DNA of 63,953 bases, from contig JAQTMP010000001.1 of NCBI GenBank assembly GCA_028714275.1, forward strand, positions 1 to 63,953, in the 5' to 3' direction. The notes under the pieces are model-generated. The model ran no database searches. It was not told where the DNA came from and saw only the letters and a program-made list of their open reading frames with translations. Numbering within the stretch: position 1 is the stretch's first letter; each line of letters starts with the position of its first letter. This document shows positions 24,307-32,263 of this stretch, piece after piece. The DNA is from Candidatus Paceibacterota bacterium. Its GTDB lineage: Bacteria; Patescibacteriota; Minisyncoccia; Phycocordibacterales; CAINVO01. A program made the position numbers and the translations under genes.

Positions 24307-24319
24307 TCCAATTTTAAAG

Positions 24320-24436
24320 TATTGTAGAAAATAGAAATAAAAAAACAGGAAGGCCTCTCGAACGGGTTAGCGAGTCATCGAGCGCTTTAGTGAGAGAGGC
24401 CTTCCTTTTTTTTATTTGCTTCTATTTTCTACAATA
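24320..24436 (+). repeat. structured intergenic element, core family D, copy 2
   Basis: Arms of ~42 bases (24320-24359 and 24394-24436) pair with a 2-3 base slip around the 36-base core seen at 7564-7599. The right arm runs about 25 bases into the fusA coding end, so the last codons of fusA are duplicated in inverse orientation on the far side of the core. The stem ends in T8 on the plus strand and A7 on the other side, as a bidirectional terminator would. Confidence 0.85.
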
Positions 24437-26556
24437 GTCTTCTCCACATTTGGAGGGACCACATCGTAGTGGTCAAATTCCATGGTAGCTGAACCTCGTC
24501 CAGCGGTCATAGAACGAAGAGAGGTAGTATAGCCGAACATTTCTGACAATGGCACCATCGCCTTGATGGCTTTATTCATACCGCGATCTTCCATGCCTTC
24601 GATCTGAGCCCGCTTGGCTGAAAGTGAGCCAGTGATGTCTCCCATGAACTGTTCTGGGGTGACCACTTCTACCTTCATGATCGGCTCGAGGATGACAGGG
24701 CGAGCTTTTTTAGCGGCTTCTTGAAAGGCTTGAGAACCGGCAATCTTGTACGCGATTTCGGATGAGTCCACATCGTGATAAGAACCAAAGTTCAAATCAC
24801 AAGAAACGTTGACCATTTTAAATCCAGCCACAATCCCGCGCTCCATCGCTTCGCGAACGCCTTTTTCAACAGCAGGAATAAATTCTTGAGGAATAACCCC
24901 TCCTTTAATATTATCGATAAATTCAAAGTCATCGTAGCGCTTGACATTTTTTGGCACTTTGGCGCCCTCTTCCAATTTTTCAAGAGGTTTGATAGCAATT
25001 TTGACGTGGCCATACTGACCTTTACCTCCAGACTGCTTAATATATTTGTGTTCTGCTTCCGCACTGCCAAGAATAGTCTCTCGATAGGCCACTTGAGGTT
25101 TACCCACGTTGGCTTCTACGCCGAACTCACGCTTCATACGATCCACCATGATTTCAAGATGAAGCTCACCCATACCTGAGATGATAGTTTCCATTGTTTC
25201 GGGGTTGGTTGAGATGCGGAAAGTTGGATCCTCGTCTCCCAATTTTTTAAGAGCCATACCCATTTTTTCTTGATCCGCTTTGGTTTTTGGTTCGATACGG
25301 AGGGAAACCACAGGCTCGGCAAACTTAATAGGGTCGAGCACAATGGGATGATTTTCATCACAAAAAGTATGGGAGGTTTTGGCTTCCTTTAGACCTACAG
25401 CTGCCGCAATTTCTCCGGCAAAAACCTTTTTTACTTCTTCACGCTTGTCGGCTTGAAGGCGCACGATACGGCCAAGACGCTCCTTGTTGCCAGTGGTCGA
25501 GTTGTATAAATATGAGCCGGCTTCGACAGTCCCTGAATAAACACGGAAGAAGGTAAGCTGCCCGACAAACGGATCTGATTGGAGCTTGAAAGCCAAAGCA
25601 GCAAAAGGCTCGCTGTCAGAAGCGTGGCGAACAATCACATCTCCAGTGTTTGGATCGATACCTTGGATTGGGGGAACATCAAGAGGTGAAGGAAGATACT
25701 CCACGACGGCATCAAGGACAAGTTGAACCCCGCGATTCTTCAAAGCCGAGCCGGTAAAGACTGGGAAGATTTTGTTGGCAATCACTCCTTTACGCAAAGT
25801 TGCTTTGAGTTCCTCAATAGTAAACTCGCCGCCTTCGAGGTAACGATTCATCAAGTCTTCATCGAGCTCAACGATCTTTTCAACAAGCTCGGCGCGATAT
25901 TTTTTGGCATCTTCGAGATGAGTAGCTGGGATTTCCATTTCGCGGACATCAATACCCATATCTCCCTCGAAAGCGTAGGCCTTCATTTTCAAAAGATCGA
26001 TAACAGCTTCAAATTTGTCTTCTTCGCCAATAGGCAGCTGCATCCGGACAGCACTTTTATTGAGACGGTCAAGAATAGACCTGAAGGAACGTTCAAAAGA
26101 ACCTCCTGTGCGGTCAAGCTTGTTGATAAAACAAATGCGGGGCACATGATACTTGTCGGCTTGACGCCACACTGTTTCAGATTGAGGCTCTACTCCGGCC
26201 ACACCGTCAAAGACCACCACCCCTCCGTCGAGCACTTTGAGAGAACGCTCCACCTCCACGGTAAAGTCCACGTGTCCTGGTGTGTCAATAATATTAAAAC
26301 GATGTTTCTTGGACTGGTCCTTGCCCATATAGCTTGGATTCCAAAAACAGGTAATAGCAGCAGCTGTAATAGTGATGCCTCGTTCTTTTTCCTGTTCCAT
26401 CCAGTCAGTGACAGCTTCACCTTCATGCACTTCACCAATCTTGTGGCTCATGCCTGTGTAATAAAGAATGCGCTCAGACGTAGTGGTCTTGCCAGCGTCG
26501 ATGTGAGCAATGATACCAAAGTTTCGGGTTTTTTCGAGTGAATAGTCGCGTTCCAT
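24412..26556 (-). CDS. fusA: elongation factor G
   Basis: 714 residues, full length. GTPase motifs AHIDAGKTTTSERI, DTPGHVDFT and NKLDRTGG are present, followed by domains II-V. It translocates tRNA and mRNA on the ribosome. It is separated from rpsG by a toxin-antitoxin pair and a repeat element instead of the usual short gap. Confidence 0.98.
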   Translation of the reverse strand: MERDYSLEKTRNFGIIAHIDAGKTTTSERILYYTGMSHKIGEVHEGEAVTDWMEQEKERGITITAAAITCFWNPSYMGKDQSKKHRFNIIDTPGHVDFTVEVERSLKVLDGGVVVFDGVAGVEPQSETVWRQADKYHVPRICFINKLDRTGGSFERSFRSILDRLNKSAVRMQLPIGEEDKFEAVIDLLKMKAYAFEGDMGIDVREMEIPATHLEDAKKYRAELVEKIVELDEDLMNRYLEGGEFTIEELKATLRKGVIANKIFPVFTGSALKNRGVQLVLDAVVEYLPSPLDVPPIQGIDPNTGDVIVRHASDSEPFAALAFKLQSDPFVGQLTFFRVYSGTVEAGSYLYNSTTGNKERLGRIVRLQADKREEVKKVFAGEIAAAVGLKEAKTSHTFCDENHPIVLDPIKFAEPVVSLRIEPKTKADQEKMGMALKKLGDEDPTFRISTNPETMETIISGMGELHLEIMVDRMKREFGVEANVGKPQVAYRETILGSAEAEHKYIKQSGGKGQYGHVKIAIKPLEKLEEGAKVPKNVKRYDDFEFIDNIKGGVIPQEFIPAVEKGVREAMERGIVAGFKMVNVSCDLNFGSYHDVDSSEIAYKIAGSQAFQEAAKKARPVILEPIMKVEVVTPEQFMGDITGSLSAKRAQIEGMEDRGMNKAIKAMVPLSEMFGYTTSLRSMTAGRGSATMEFDHYDVVPPNVEKTIVENRSK

Positions 26557-26683
26557 TTGAAATAAATATTGTTAAATGATAATAGTGATGATAAATATCG
26601 ACTCTAAAATAGATTGAAAGTCGTGGTGGTAAAATAGCACTATTTGGGGAGTTTGGCAAACAAAAAATTAAAGGGACCGTAGG

Positions 26684-26941
26684 CTACTTATATAGAGCAC
26701 TGTGAGTCCCTACCTTGATCAAGATGTATGAGTTCGTTTCAACTTTTTTATAAATCAATCTAATATCCCATGTCACATTAATACTCCTATATAAAGAATA
26801 CTCGCCGTGTAACTGATGATTGTTTAAAATTGACTCAAATTCATTCTTGATTAAAATTTCTAATCGTTCAAGCACTTTGATTTGCTGTTTATGTGGCAAC
26901 TTTTTAAAAAGTCTTTTAAATTCAGGTGAATAAATCAGCAT
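26684..26941 (-). CDS. RelE/YafQ-type mRNA interferase toxin
   Basis: 85 residues. Same architecture as 11712-11969: basic N-terminal helices (FKRLFKKLPHKQQIKVLERLE), the strand SINVTWDIRLIYKK and the C-terminal GTHSALYK. The two toxins are related but clearly divergent, so they are not a recent duplication. The antitoxin lies upstream with a 20-base gap. Confidence 0.85.
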   Translation of the reverse strand: MLIYSPEFKRLFKKLPHKQQIKVLERLEILIKNEFESILNNHQLHGEYSLYRSINVTWDIRLIYKKVETNSYILIKVGTHSALYK

Positions 26942-26961
26942 GAGGAGTTTGAAATTGAAAA

Positions 26962-27246
26962 CTAAGACATGAGTTGTCTTGCAAGCTCGTCAATATTTTT
27001 TGCTTTGTAAAAATGACCCTTTTTATACTCTTTCTCAGATCTAGTAATTGAGCGAATTAAGCTAGCTGTAGGACGAGGTGCTATTGAAAAAGTCACTTCC
27101 TTTGAACGAACAAACTGTCTCAGGAAGGCATTTATAACTGTACTCAAAGAGATGCCCATCTCATCAGCGGTTTTTTTTGCATCTAATTTAAGACTCTTAT
27201 CCATTTTTATAGAAATAAGTGTCTTTGTGTGATTGATTGTAGTCAT
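26962..27246 (-). CDS. RelB/DinJ-type antitoxin
   Basis: 94 residues from ATG 27246. N-terminal ribbon-helix-helix (KTLISIKMDKSLKLDAKKTA, then EMGISLSTVINAFLRQF) is typical of DinJ/RelB. The frame continues further upstream as a shadow of rpsG and should not be used. Its start codon overlaps a 28-bp perfect palindrome, the likely autoregulatory operator. Confidence 0.88.
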   Translation of the reverse strand: MTTINHTKTLISIKMDKSLKLDAKKTADEMGISLSTVINAFLRQFVRSKEVTFSIAPRPTASLIRSITRSEKEYKKGHFYKAKNIDELARQLMS

Positions 27247-27281
27247 ATACCAAAGTATATACTTTGGTATATTATTGTCAA
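27245..27281 (-). promoter_or_regulatory. promoter with perfect 28-bp operator palindrome
   Basis: The palindrome atatac-caaagtatatactttg-gtatat occupies 27245-27272 and is perfect over 28 bases. It covers the -10 (TATACT, 27254-27259); the -35 TTGACA is at 27276-27281, 16 bases away. The antitoxin or the toxin-antitoxin complex should bind here. Confidence 0.8.
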
Positions 27282-27294
27282 GTAACGTAGTAGT

Positions 27295-27412
27295 ATAAAA
27301 AAACAAAAAACCTCTTGAAGGAGACTCGCGGAGGACGACGGTCCGAGCGTGAGGAAAAAAGTCAGCAGACTTTTTATCCGTTCTCCTGAAAGAGGTTTTT
27401 TGTTTTTTTAAA
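27295..27412 (+). repeat. structured intergenic element, core family C, copy 2
   Basis: Arms of ~22 bases (aaaaaaacaaaaaacctctt and complement) enclose the C core, nearly identical to 21390-21460. The right arm abuts the rpsG stop at 27413. Both flanks have long A or T runs, so the outer stem could terminate transcription in both directions. Confidence 0.85.
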
Positions 27413-27883
27413 TTACCAAGCCAGGTGGGCAAAAGCCTTGTTGGCCTCGGCCATTTTGTGAGTGTTTTCGCGCTTTTTGACCGCTTCACCTTCGTTTTTG
27501 GATGCGAGGATGATTTCATCAGCAAGCTTGAGATGCATTGGCTGACCCTTTTTAGCTCGAGCAGCGAGAATGATCCATTTCATAGAAAGATGGCTGCGGC
27601 GCTCAGGTCGAACTTCACGGGGAACCTGATAGTTGGCGCCACCAACTCGGCGGGAGCGGACTTCCATAGCCGGAGCGGTGTTGTTGAGAGCTGTATCAAA
27701 AACTTCGAGAGGATTTTCAACTTTTTCCTTTTCTTTAATGGCATCAAAAGCGCCATAGACAATAGCGCGGGCGGCATTTTTCTTGCCTCGTTCCATGACG
27801 TAGTTTACAAACTTCTCAATCTTTTCAGATTTGAAAACTGGATCTGGCTTGACGATATTTCGATTTTTAACTTTTCTTCGCAT
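27413..27883 (-). CDS. rpsG: 30S ribosomal protein S7
   Basis: 156 residues, standard. Begins MRRKVKNRNIVKPDPVFKSE and contains VRSRRVGGANYQVPREVRPERR. It nucleates assembly of the 30S head and normally precedes fusA; here a repeat element and a toxin-antitoxin pair intervene. Confidence 0.97.
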   Translation of the reverse strand: MRRKVKNRNIVKPDPVFKSEKIEKFVNYVMERGKKNAARAIVYGAFDAIKEKEKVENPLEVFDTALNNTAPAMEVRSRRVGGANYQVPREVRPERRSHLSMKWIILAARAKKGQPMHLKLADEIILASKNEGEAVKKRENTHKMAEANKAFAHLAW

Positions 27884-27904
27884 AAATTTTATTTTTCAGA
27901 TTTT

Positions 27905-28321
27905 TTATTTGGCTTTTTTAGGCTTTTTGGTACCGTACATAGAGCGGACCTTGCGGCGCTTTTCCACACCCTGAGTATCGAGCACACCCCGCACAATGGT
28001 GTAACGCACACCGATATCCTTTACCTTTCCCCCTCGAAGGACAACCACTGAGTGTTCCTGGAGATTGTGGCCTTCGCCTGGGATGTAAGCAGTCACTTCC
28101 ATACCGTTGGTCAGACGCACGCGAGCAATTTTTCGAATAGCTGAGTTAGGCTTTTTAGGAGTTTTGGTAGTCACTTTGGTGCAAACACCTCGTTTGAAAG
28201 GAGCGGGATAGTACGTAGGATGATTTTTGATAGCGTTAAAACCCCGAGTCAAAGCAATGGCTTTTGGCTTGCGGGCTGTTTTAGTACGTTTTCGTTTTAG
28301 AAGTTGGTTGACTGTTGGCAT
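27905..28321 (-). CDS. rpsL: 30S ribosomal protein S12
   Basis: 138 residues. The decoding-site segment KTPKKPNSAIRKIARVRLTNG and PGEGHNLQEHSVVVLRGGKVKD are intact, including the Lys positions tied to streptomycin sensitivity. First gene of the str operon. Confidence 0.97.
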   Translation of the reverse strand: MPTVNQLLKRKRTKTARKPKAIALTRGFNAIKNHPTYYPAPFKRGVCTKVTTKTPKKPNSAIRKIARVRLTNGMEVTAYIPGEGHNLQEHSVVVLRGGKVKDIGVRYTIVRGVLDTQGVEKRRKVRSMYGTKKPKKAK

Positions 28322-28369
28322 TTGTGTAGTCGCTACTTTACTATGGCTACCTTAAAATTGCAAGTGCGA

Positions 28370-28990
28370 TTAAAAAGTCTGGCCCGTAAAAAGACTGAAA
28401 ATAACGGGCACTACGATGGCGACCAGCCTCCACAGAAAGAAAATATAGAGAAGAATGAGAGGCAATGAATACTTTTCGAGAAATCTACGGAAGGCTCCAG
28501 ATCTATCAGGAACAAGAGAAAAAAGGATTTTTGAGCCATCTAGAGGGGGAATCGGCATTAAATTGAAGACTGCCAAGACAATATTGGTGACTACTATAAG
28601 GGTAATAAAGGAAAGGGTAGCTAAAGGTAAAGAAAGTCCAAATACACCAGTAAAAGCCAGCCTGATAATGGTGCCCCCAATCAAAGCAATAATAAGATTT
28701 GAAAAAGGACCGGCCAGAGCCACGATTGCTTCTCCCCAACGCTGGTTGCGCAAGTTGTAAGGATTGTACGGTACTGGCTTGGCCCAGCCAAACATAATAG
28801 ATCCGGGCAAAAGTGCACATATAATAGGTACAATGACAGAACCGACCGGATCGATATGCTTAATAGGGTTGAGAGTCAGCCGACCTTGTAATTTGGCTGT
28901 CGGATCACCTAGGGATAGAGCGGCCAAGCCATGCGAGACCTCATGGACTACCACAGACATGATAAGTATAGCTAAAGAAAATATAAACAT
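28370..28990 (-). CDS. site-2 protease-like membrane metallopeptidase (M50)
   Basis: 206 residues from ATG 28990. Zinc site HEVSHGLAALSLGD at residues ~15-20 and the second motif NLMPIPPLDGSKIL in a later helix; four to six hydrophobic segments. These are the hallmarks of the short S2P/rhomboid-like M50 group, which cleaves within membranes. A longer frame to 29155 would run antisense through rpmB, so I rejected it. It is divergent from rpmB with 52 bases between start codons. Confidence 0.88.
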   Translation of the reverse strand: MFIFSLAILIMSVVVHEVSHGLAALSLGDPTAKLQGRLTLNPIKHIDPVGSVIVPIICALLPGSIMFGWAKPVPYNPYNLRNQRWGEAIVALAGPFSNLIIALIGGTIIRLAFTGVFGLSLPLATLSFITLIVVTNIVLAVFNLMPIPPLDGSKILFSLVPDRSGAFRRFLEKYSLPLILLYIFFLWRLVAIVVPVIFSLFTGQTF

Positions 28991-29042
28991 AATATTTGCA
29001 AAAGGGATATCGCTATGATAGCATGACCAGCACACTAAATAT

Positions 29043-29285
29043 ATGGCTAAAGCTTGTCCAATCACTAAAAAAACATCTCGGATGGGGGGCGGATATTCCA
29101 ACCGTACTCGTGCTACCCAGTACAATCCTACCGGCATGGTCCGTAAATACACCAACCTCCAAAAGAAGAGGATCTACATTCCTGAGCTTAAAAAATTCAT
29201 CACCCTCACTCTCTCTACTAAAGCCATCAAAACCATCCAGAAAAATGGCGCTTTTGCTACCTTGAAGAAGGCGAAGTTGATCTAA
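29043..29285 (+). CDS. rpmB: 50S ribosomal protein L28
   Basis: 80 residues. Begins MAKACPITKKTSRMGGGYSN and includes KKRIYIPELKKFITLTLSTKAIKTI, matching L28. No zinc-binding Cys pairs. It is a lone gene here, divergent from the M50 protease. Confidence 0.92.
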   Translation: MAKACPITKKTSRMGGGYSNRTRATQYNPTGMVRKYTNLQKKRIYIPELKKFITLTLSTKAIKTIQKNGAFATLKKAKLI

Positions 29286-29343
29286 TTACATTATAAGAAA
29301 GGTGCCCGCTACAGATGTTACATCCAGAAATTGGGATATAGAC

Positions 29344-30690
29344 TTACAACACCGGTTCGTATATTTCTTCTGATTGATTCGGTCTATATTTGAGTGAGGC
29401 CCCATTACTTGAAATATTCTTGAGGGCTTGAACCAGCACATCAATGTCTTTCTTTGTGTTATGGATTCCAATACTTGCCCTCACAATTCCGTAGGACGAG
29501 AGTCTTTTCCCTTTGGCGATTTCTTTTTCGATTTGCGCTTGTTCTGCATCTGAAATATCAAACCATCGACGAACGAGGCGATGATTGCAGATTGTACCTG
29601 CTCGGGTTTCGATGCCATATTCAGCATCGAGAATAGTAGCCAAAAGTGCATGATGGTAGCCCTTGAGATTGAAAGTAATTGTACCTATGCGATTCTCTTT
29701 TTTGTAAGCACTAGGAGATATGTACAAAGTTATGCCGTCTATTGCAGATAACTTGTCGACTGTATAGCTGACCAACTCAGCTTCGTGCTTGTAAATATTT
29801 TTCCATCCTACATTTTCCAAAATGCGACAGCTTTCTGCAAGAGCAACAATTCCTGTCACGTTCCACGTACCCGTCTGATGACGTGACTCTATTGGTGCCC
29901 AAACAACCCTTTCTTCTGAAAGCATGTCGATTGAACCCCCTCCTGGATCAACAGGGTTTCGATTAAGAATACTTGTAGGAAGCACGAGCACTCCGATGCC
30001 AAACGGCGCATATATTTTGTGGGCGGAAAATGCGAGGGCATCAACGCCGTCACTTTTCATTCGTATCTGGCGGTGAGGAGTAAGTTGTGCGGCATCAACA
30101 AATAGTAGGGCATTATACTTATGAGTAAGCCTGACTATCTTCTTTATGTTCGGAACGTATCCAGTAAGGTTCGATGCCCCCGTGATTGCGACCAACTTGA
30201 CCTTATTTTTGTGTAAAAGTATTTTTTTCTCAAAATCTTTATAATCCAAAGCCCCGTCGTGTGTAGAATTCACATAAATGACAGTGGCTTTTGAATTGAA
30301 CCTCCAGGGTAGATTGTTTGAAGTATGCTCAATGTCAGAGGTGAGGATGATATCTCCCTTTTCCAATCTTAGTAGACGAATAAAAAGATTAATTACTGCA
30401 CTGGTGTTGTGCGCAAAAACCATTGACTGATCTTTTCTTGCCTGCAAAAAATCCCTTATTGTTTGCATGGATTCGTGAACGGCCTCGTATGTCTTTTGTG
30501 CATGAGGACCGGCACCTCTATGAAAAGCGCTGTATGTTTCAAGGAAAGTATTTACTTTTTTCAAAGTCTTCTCAAATGGAGGAGTTGTTGCGGCATTATT
30601 AAGCAGCACCACTTTCGCGGTTTTTCCATTATGCAGTTTTATTTTTTTGTCCGTGCCGATTACCCTCGGAAATATATTGCGGAATTTCAT
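29344..30690 (-). CDS. class V aminotransferase, cysteine desulfurase-like (SufS type)
   Basis: 448 residues. PLP enzyme of the SufS/Csd group: the Schiff-base Lys lies in FSAHKIYAPFGIGVLVL, the cofactor-binding Asp/Gln in FVDAAQLTPHR, and a Cys in RAGTICNHRL occupies the active-site loop position of the desulfurases. It would take sulfur from cysteine for Fe-S or tRNA sulfur. No other suf gene is adjacent. It opens the accessory island and is convergent with rpmB. Its partner could be the radical-SAM proteins nearby, which need Fe-S clusters. Confidence 0.8.
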   Translation of the reverse strand: MKFRNIFPRVIGTDKKIKLHNGKTAKVVLLNNAATTPPFEKTLKKVNTFLETYSAFHRGAGPHAQKTYEAVHESMQTIRDFLQARKDQSMVFAHNTSAVINLFIRLLRLEKGDIILTSDIEHTSNNLPWRFNSKATVIYVNSTHDGALDYKDFEKKILLHKNKVKLVAITGASNLTGYVPNIKKIVRLTHKYNALLFVDAAQLTPHRQIRMKSDGVDALAFSAHKIYAPFGIGVLVLPTSILNRNPVDPGGGSIDMLSEERVVWAPIESRHQTGTWNVTGIVALAESCRILENVGWKNIYKHEAELVSYTVDKLSAIDGITLYISPSAYKKENRIGTITFNLKGYHHALLATILDAEYGIETRAGTICNHRLVRRWFDISDAEQAQIEKEIAKGKRLSSYGIVRASIGIHNTKKDIDVLVQALKNISSNGASLKYRPNQSEEIYEPVL

Positions 30691-30752
30691 ATTTGATTGT
30701 TAAGTGCCTGCGCACTTTTCTCAGAATTCTAAAAGAATAGAATGCTAGGAAA

Positions 30753-30787
30753 AGTGCTGGAATAGAGGGCAAGGCCATATTCCAGCA
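30753..30787 (-). terminator. terminator after radical-SAM gene
   Basis: A perfect 10-bp stem (tgctggaata / tattccagca) with a 13-base loop, followed on the minus strand by CTTTTCC. It lies directly past the stop of the gene at 30791. Confidence 0.6.
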
Positions 30788-30790
30788 TGA

Positions 30791-31693
30791 TTACAACCTC
30801 CTTTCGATCGCTGCTTTATAGACGGCATCCCTGTCTGCCGAGCTGACTACATTCGCGATCTCGAGAACTCTCTCGACCTTCGCGATAGCATCCTCTCTCG
30901 ACAGACGTGGTGTCCGATGCAGACCTTCCCTCAAATACCACTGGCGTGGCGACAAGAGGGAGAAACCCGAATCAGCGACAAGCTTTCGCCATCCGTCTTC
31001 AGGTAGCACTTCCTCCGTCTCGTGACCGAGATAGTGCCGTCGGCTTTTTTCGGGAATCCACGAGGCCATTTGCGCATCGCAGTAGCGGAGTCCTTTGACA
31101 TCAAATTCATTGTATCCGAACTTAGCAAGCTCGGGCAAGAACGATAGGTCGGAGAGTTCCGCTATGTAAGGATGCGAGATGGGCAAAGCTCGAACACCTT
31201 CTTCTTTTGCCAACCGAAGGGTTTCAAGATGCTGTTGCACCGTGACCTTTTCGACTGGCGGATGGTTGCCGGTGATGCCGACGACCAAACAGAAGTTTTC
31301 AATTCGAGCAAGTCTCTTCATCACGTCTCGCTTTATCGGCCACTTCGTTACACACGTCACCAATTTTGCAATAGGCGATACCGTTTCGAAAAAGTGCCAG
31401 AGGAAACGATTGAGCTTCGGCCAGAATGGATCCGTCACTGCCGTAAAACCCACGAAGTCGCCCTCAAGGATCTCGAACGGGAAACGAAAGAATCGGTCCT
31501 GCTCCTCTGCCGAATCAACGATCCACGGAGTGACATTTATGAAGGTCGAGGCTCTGTTTACTCCCGCGATCGGGTTGGTGTTCCAGAGCTCTCGGCGTGC
31601 ATCGTGCTCCGTAATGAAGCAGTATTTGCACGCTACCGGACAGGCTGGTTGACCAGCCTCGAATCTTTGCCCACTACTTATTTTTGTTGGCAT
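30791..31693 (-). CDS. radical SAM protein
   Basis: 300 residues. The 4Fe-4S motif CPVACKYC (Cys-x3-Cys-x2-Cys) is at residues 18-25, followed by a TIM-barrel-like region (DFVGFTAVTDPFWP, CLVVGITGNHPPVEKV). It cleaves S-adenosylmethionine to start radical chemistry; substrate unknown. Its first 16 bases overlap the end of the adenylate kinase gene, so the two are translationally coupled. Base composition is richer in GC than the ribosomal region, consistent with transfer. Confidence 0.75.
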   Translation of the reverse strand: MPTKISSGQRFEAGQPACPVACKYCFITEHDARRELWNTNPIAGVNRASTFINVTPWIVDSAEEQDRFFRFPFEILEGDFVGFTAVTDPFWPKLNRFLWHFFETVSPIAKLVTCVTKWPIKRDVMKRLARIENFCLVVGITGNHPPVEKVTVQQHLETLRLAKEEGVRALPISHPYIAELSDLSFLPELAKFGYNEFDVKGLRYCDAQMASWIPEKSRRHYLGHETEEVLPEDGWRKLVADSGFSLLSPRQWYLREGLHRTPRLSREDAIAKVERVLEIANVVSSADRDAVYKAAIERRL

Positions 31694-32220
31694 TGGCTGA
31701 TCTCCTTTCTGATGGATTGGTTGATTTGTAGTTCGGGCAGTGTTCCATCTATTTCCACATACCGAAACTTTTGCTTGAGATGCGAGAGAAGCTCCGGCAA
31801 ACGATTCACTTCAACAGCGAGACGCGCTTTTGCTTTTGCCAACGCATCGCCTTGACGTTTACGACCGAGCACCCGCTCAATTGCTACTTCCTCCGAAATG
31901 ATCAGATTCACCACGAGGGTGGGATCTACCGGATGAAGCAGAAACTGGTTGAGATTTCTGGGATATCCGTCAAGGATCCAGTTGTCTTGAATGTCCGAAC
32001 CGAGAAGAACCTGGACAGCAAGGTCATCATCGAGCGGTTGCCAGATGTCACCATTGCGTTCGAAATACTCCGCGATTCTTTTTCCAAGATCGTCATCGGC
32101 TTTGAGATGCTTGCGCACCTCATCGCCAATAGAGATATGGGGCACACCGTAACATCGCTGCAACAGTATGCCTTGAGTGCCTTTGCCGGCACCCGGTAAT
32201 CCAATAAGAAGAATTCTCAT
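31678..32220 (-). CDS. adenylate kinase family protein, short-lid
   Basis: 180 residues. P-loop GLPGAGKGTQ at the N-terminus and LDGYPRNLNQF match adenylate kinase better than the spc-operon copy does. The LID is reduced to a few residues, as in short-form kinases. It lies between two cysteine-rich genes, overlaps the radical-SAM gene and is 43 bases from the next one. It may phosphorylate a nucleotide product of the neighbours rather than AMP; that is inference from position. Confidence 0.8.
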   Translation of the reverse strand: MRILLIGLPGAGKGTQGILLQRCYGVPHISIGDEVRKHLKADDDLGKRIAEYFERNGDIWQPLDDDLAVQVLLGSDIQDNWILDGYPRNLNQFLLHPVDPTLVVNLIISEEVAIERVLGRKRQGDALAKAKARLAVEVNRLPELLSHLKQKFRYVEIDGTLPELQINQSIRKEISQCQQK

Positions 32221-32263
32221 ATATACATTATAGAAGAGGGATTGAACCTTTCCTAACCATCTC

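Noticed and set aside
24030..24311. Minus-strand frame ending near the 24267-24305 terminator
   Set aside because: It includes the terminator stem and has no recognisable pattern or ribosome site.
27247..27525. Long N-terminal extension of the second antitoxin
   Set aside because: It is read through the C2 element and antisense-frame rpsG sequence; the RHH domain starts at 27246.
27905..28051. Plus-strand frame 27425-28051 across rpsG and rpsL
   Set aside because: It is a shadow of the two ribosomal genes, which are complete on the minus strand.
28991..29155. Longer start for the M50 protease
   Set aside because: It would be encoded antisense to rpmB; the family normally begins close to the HExxH helix, as from 28990.
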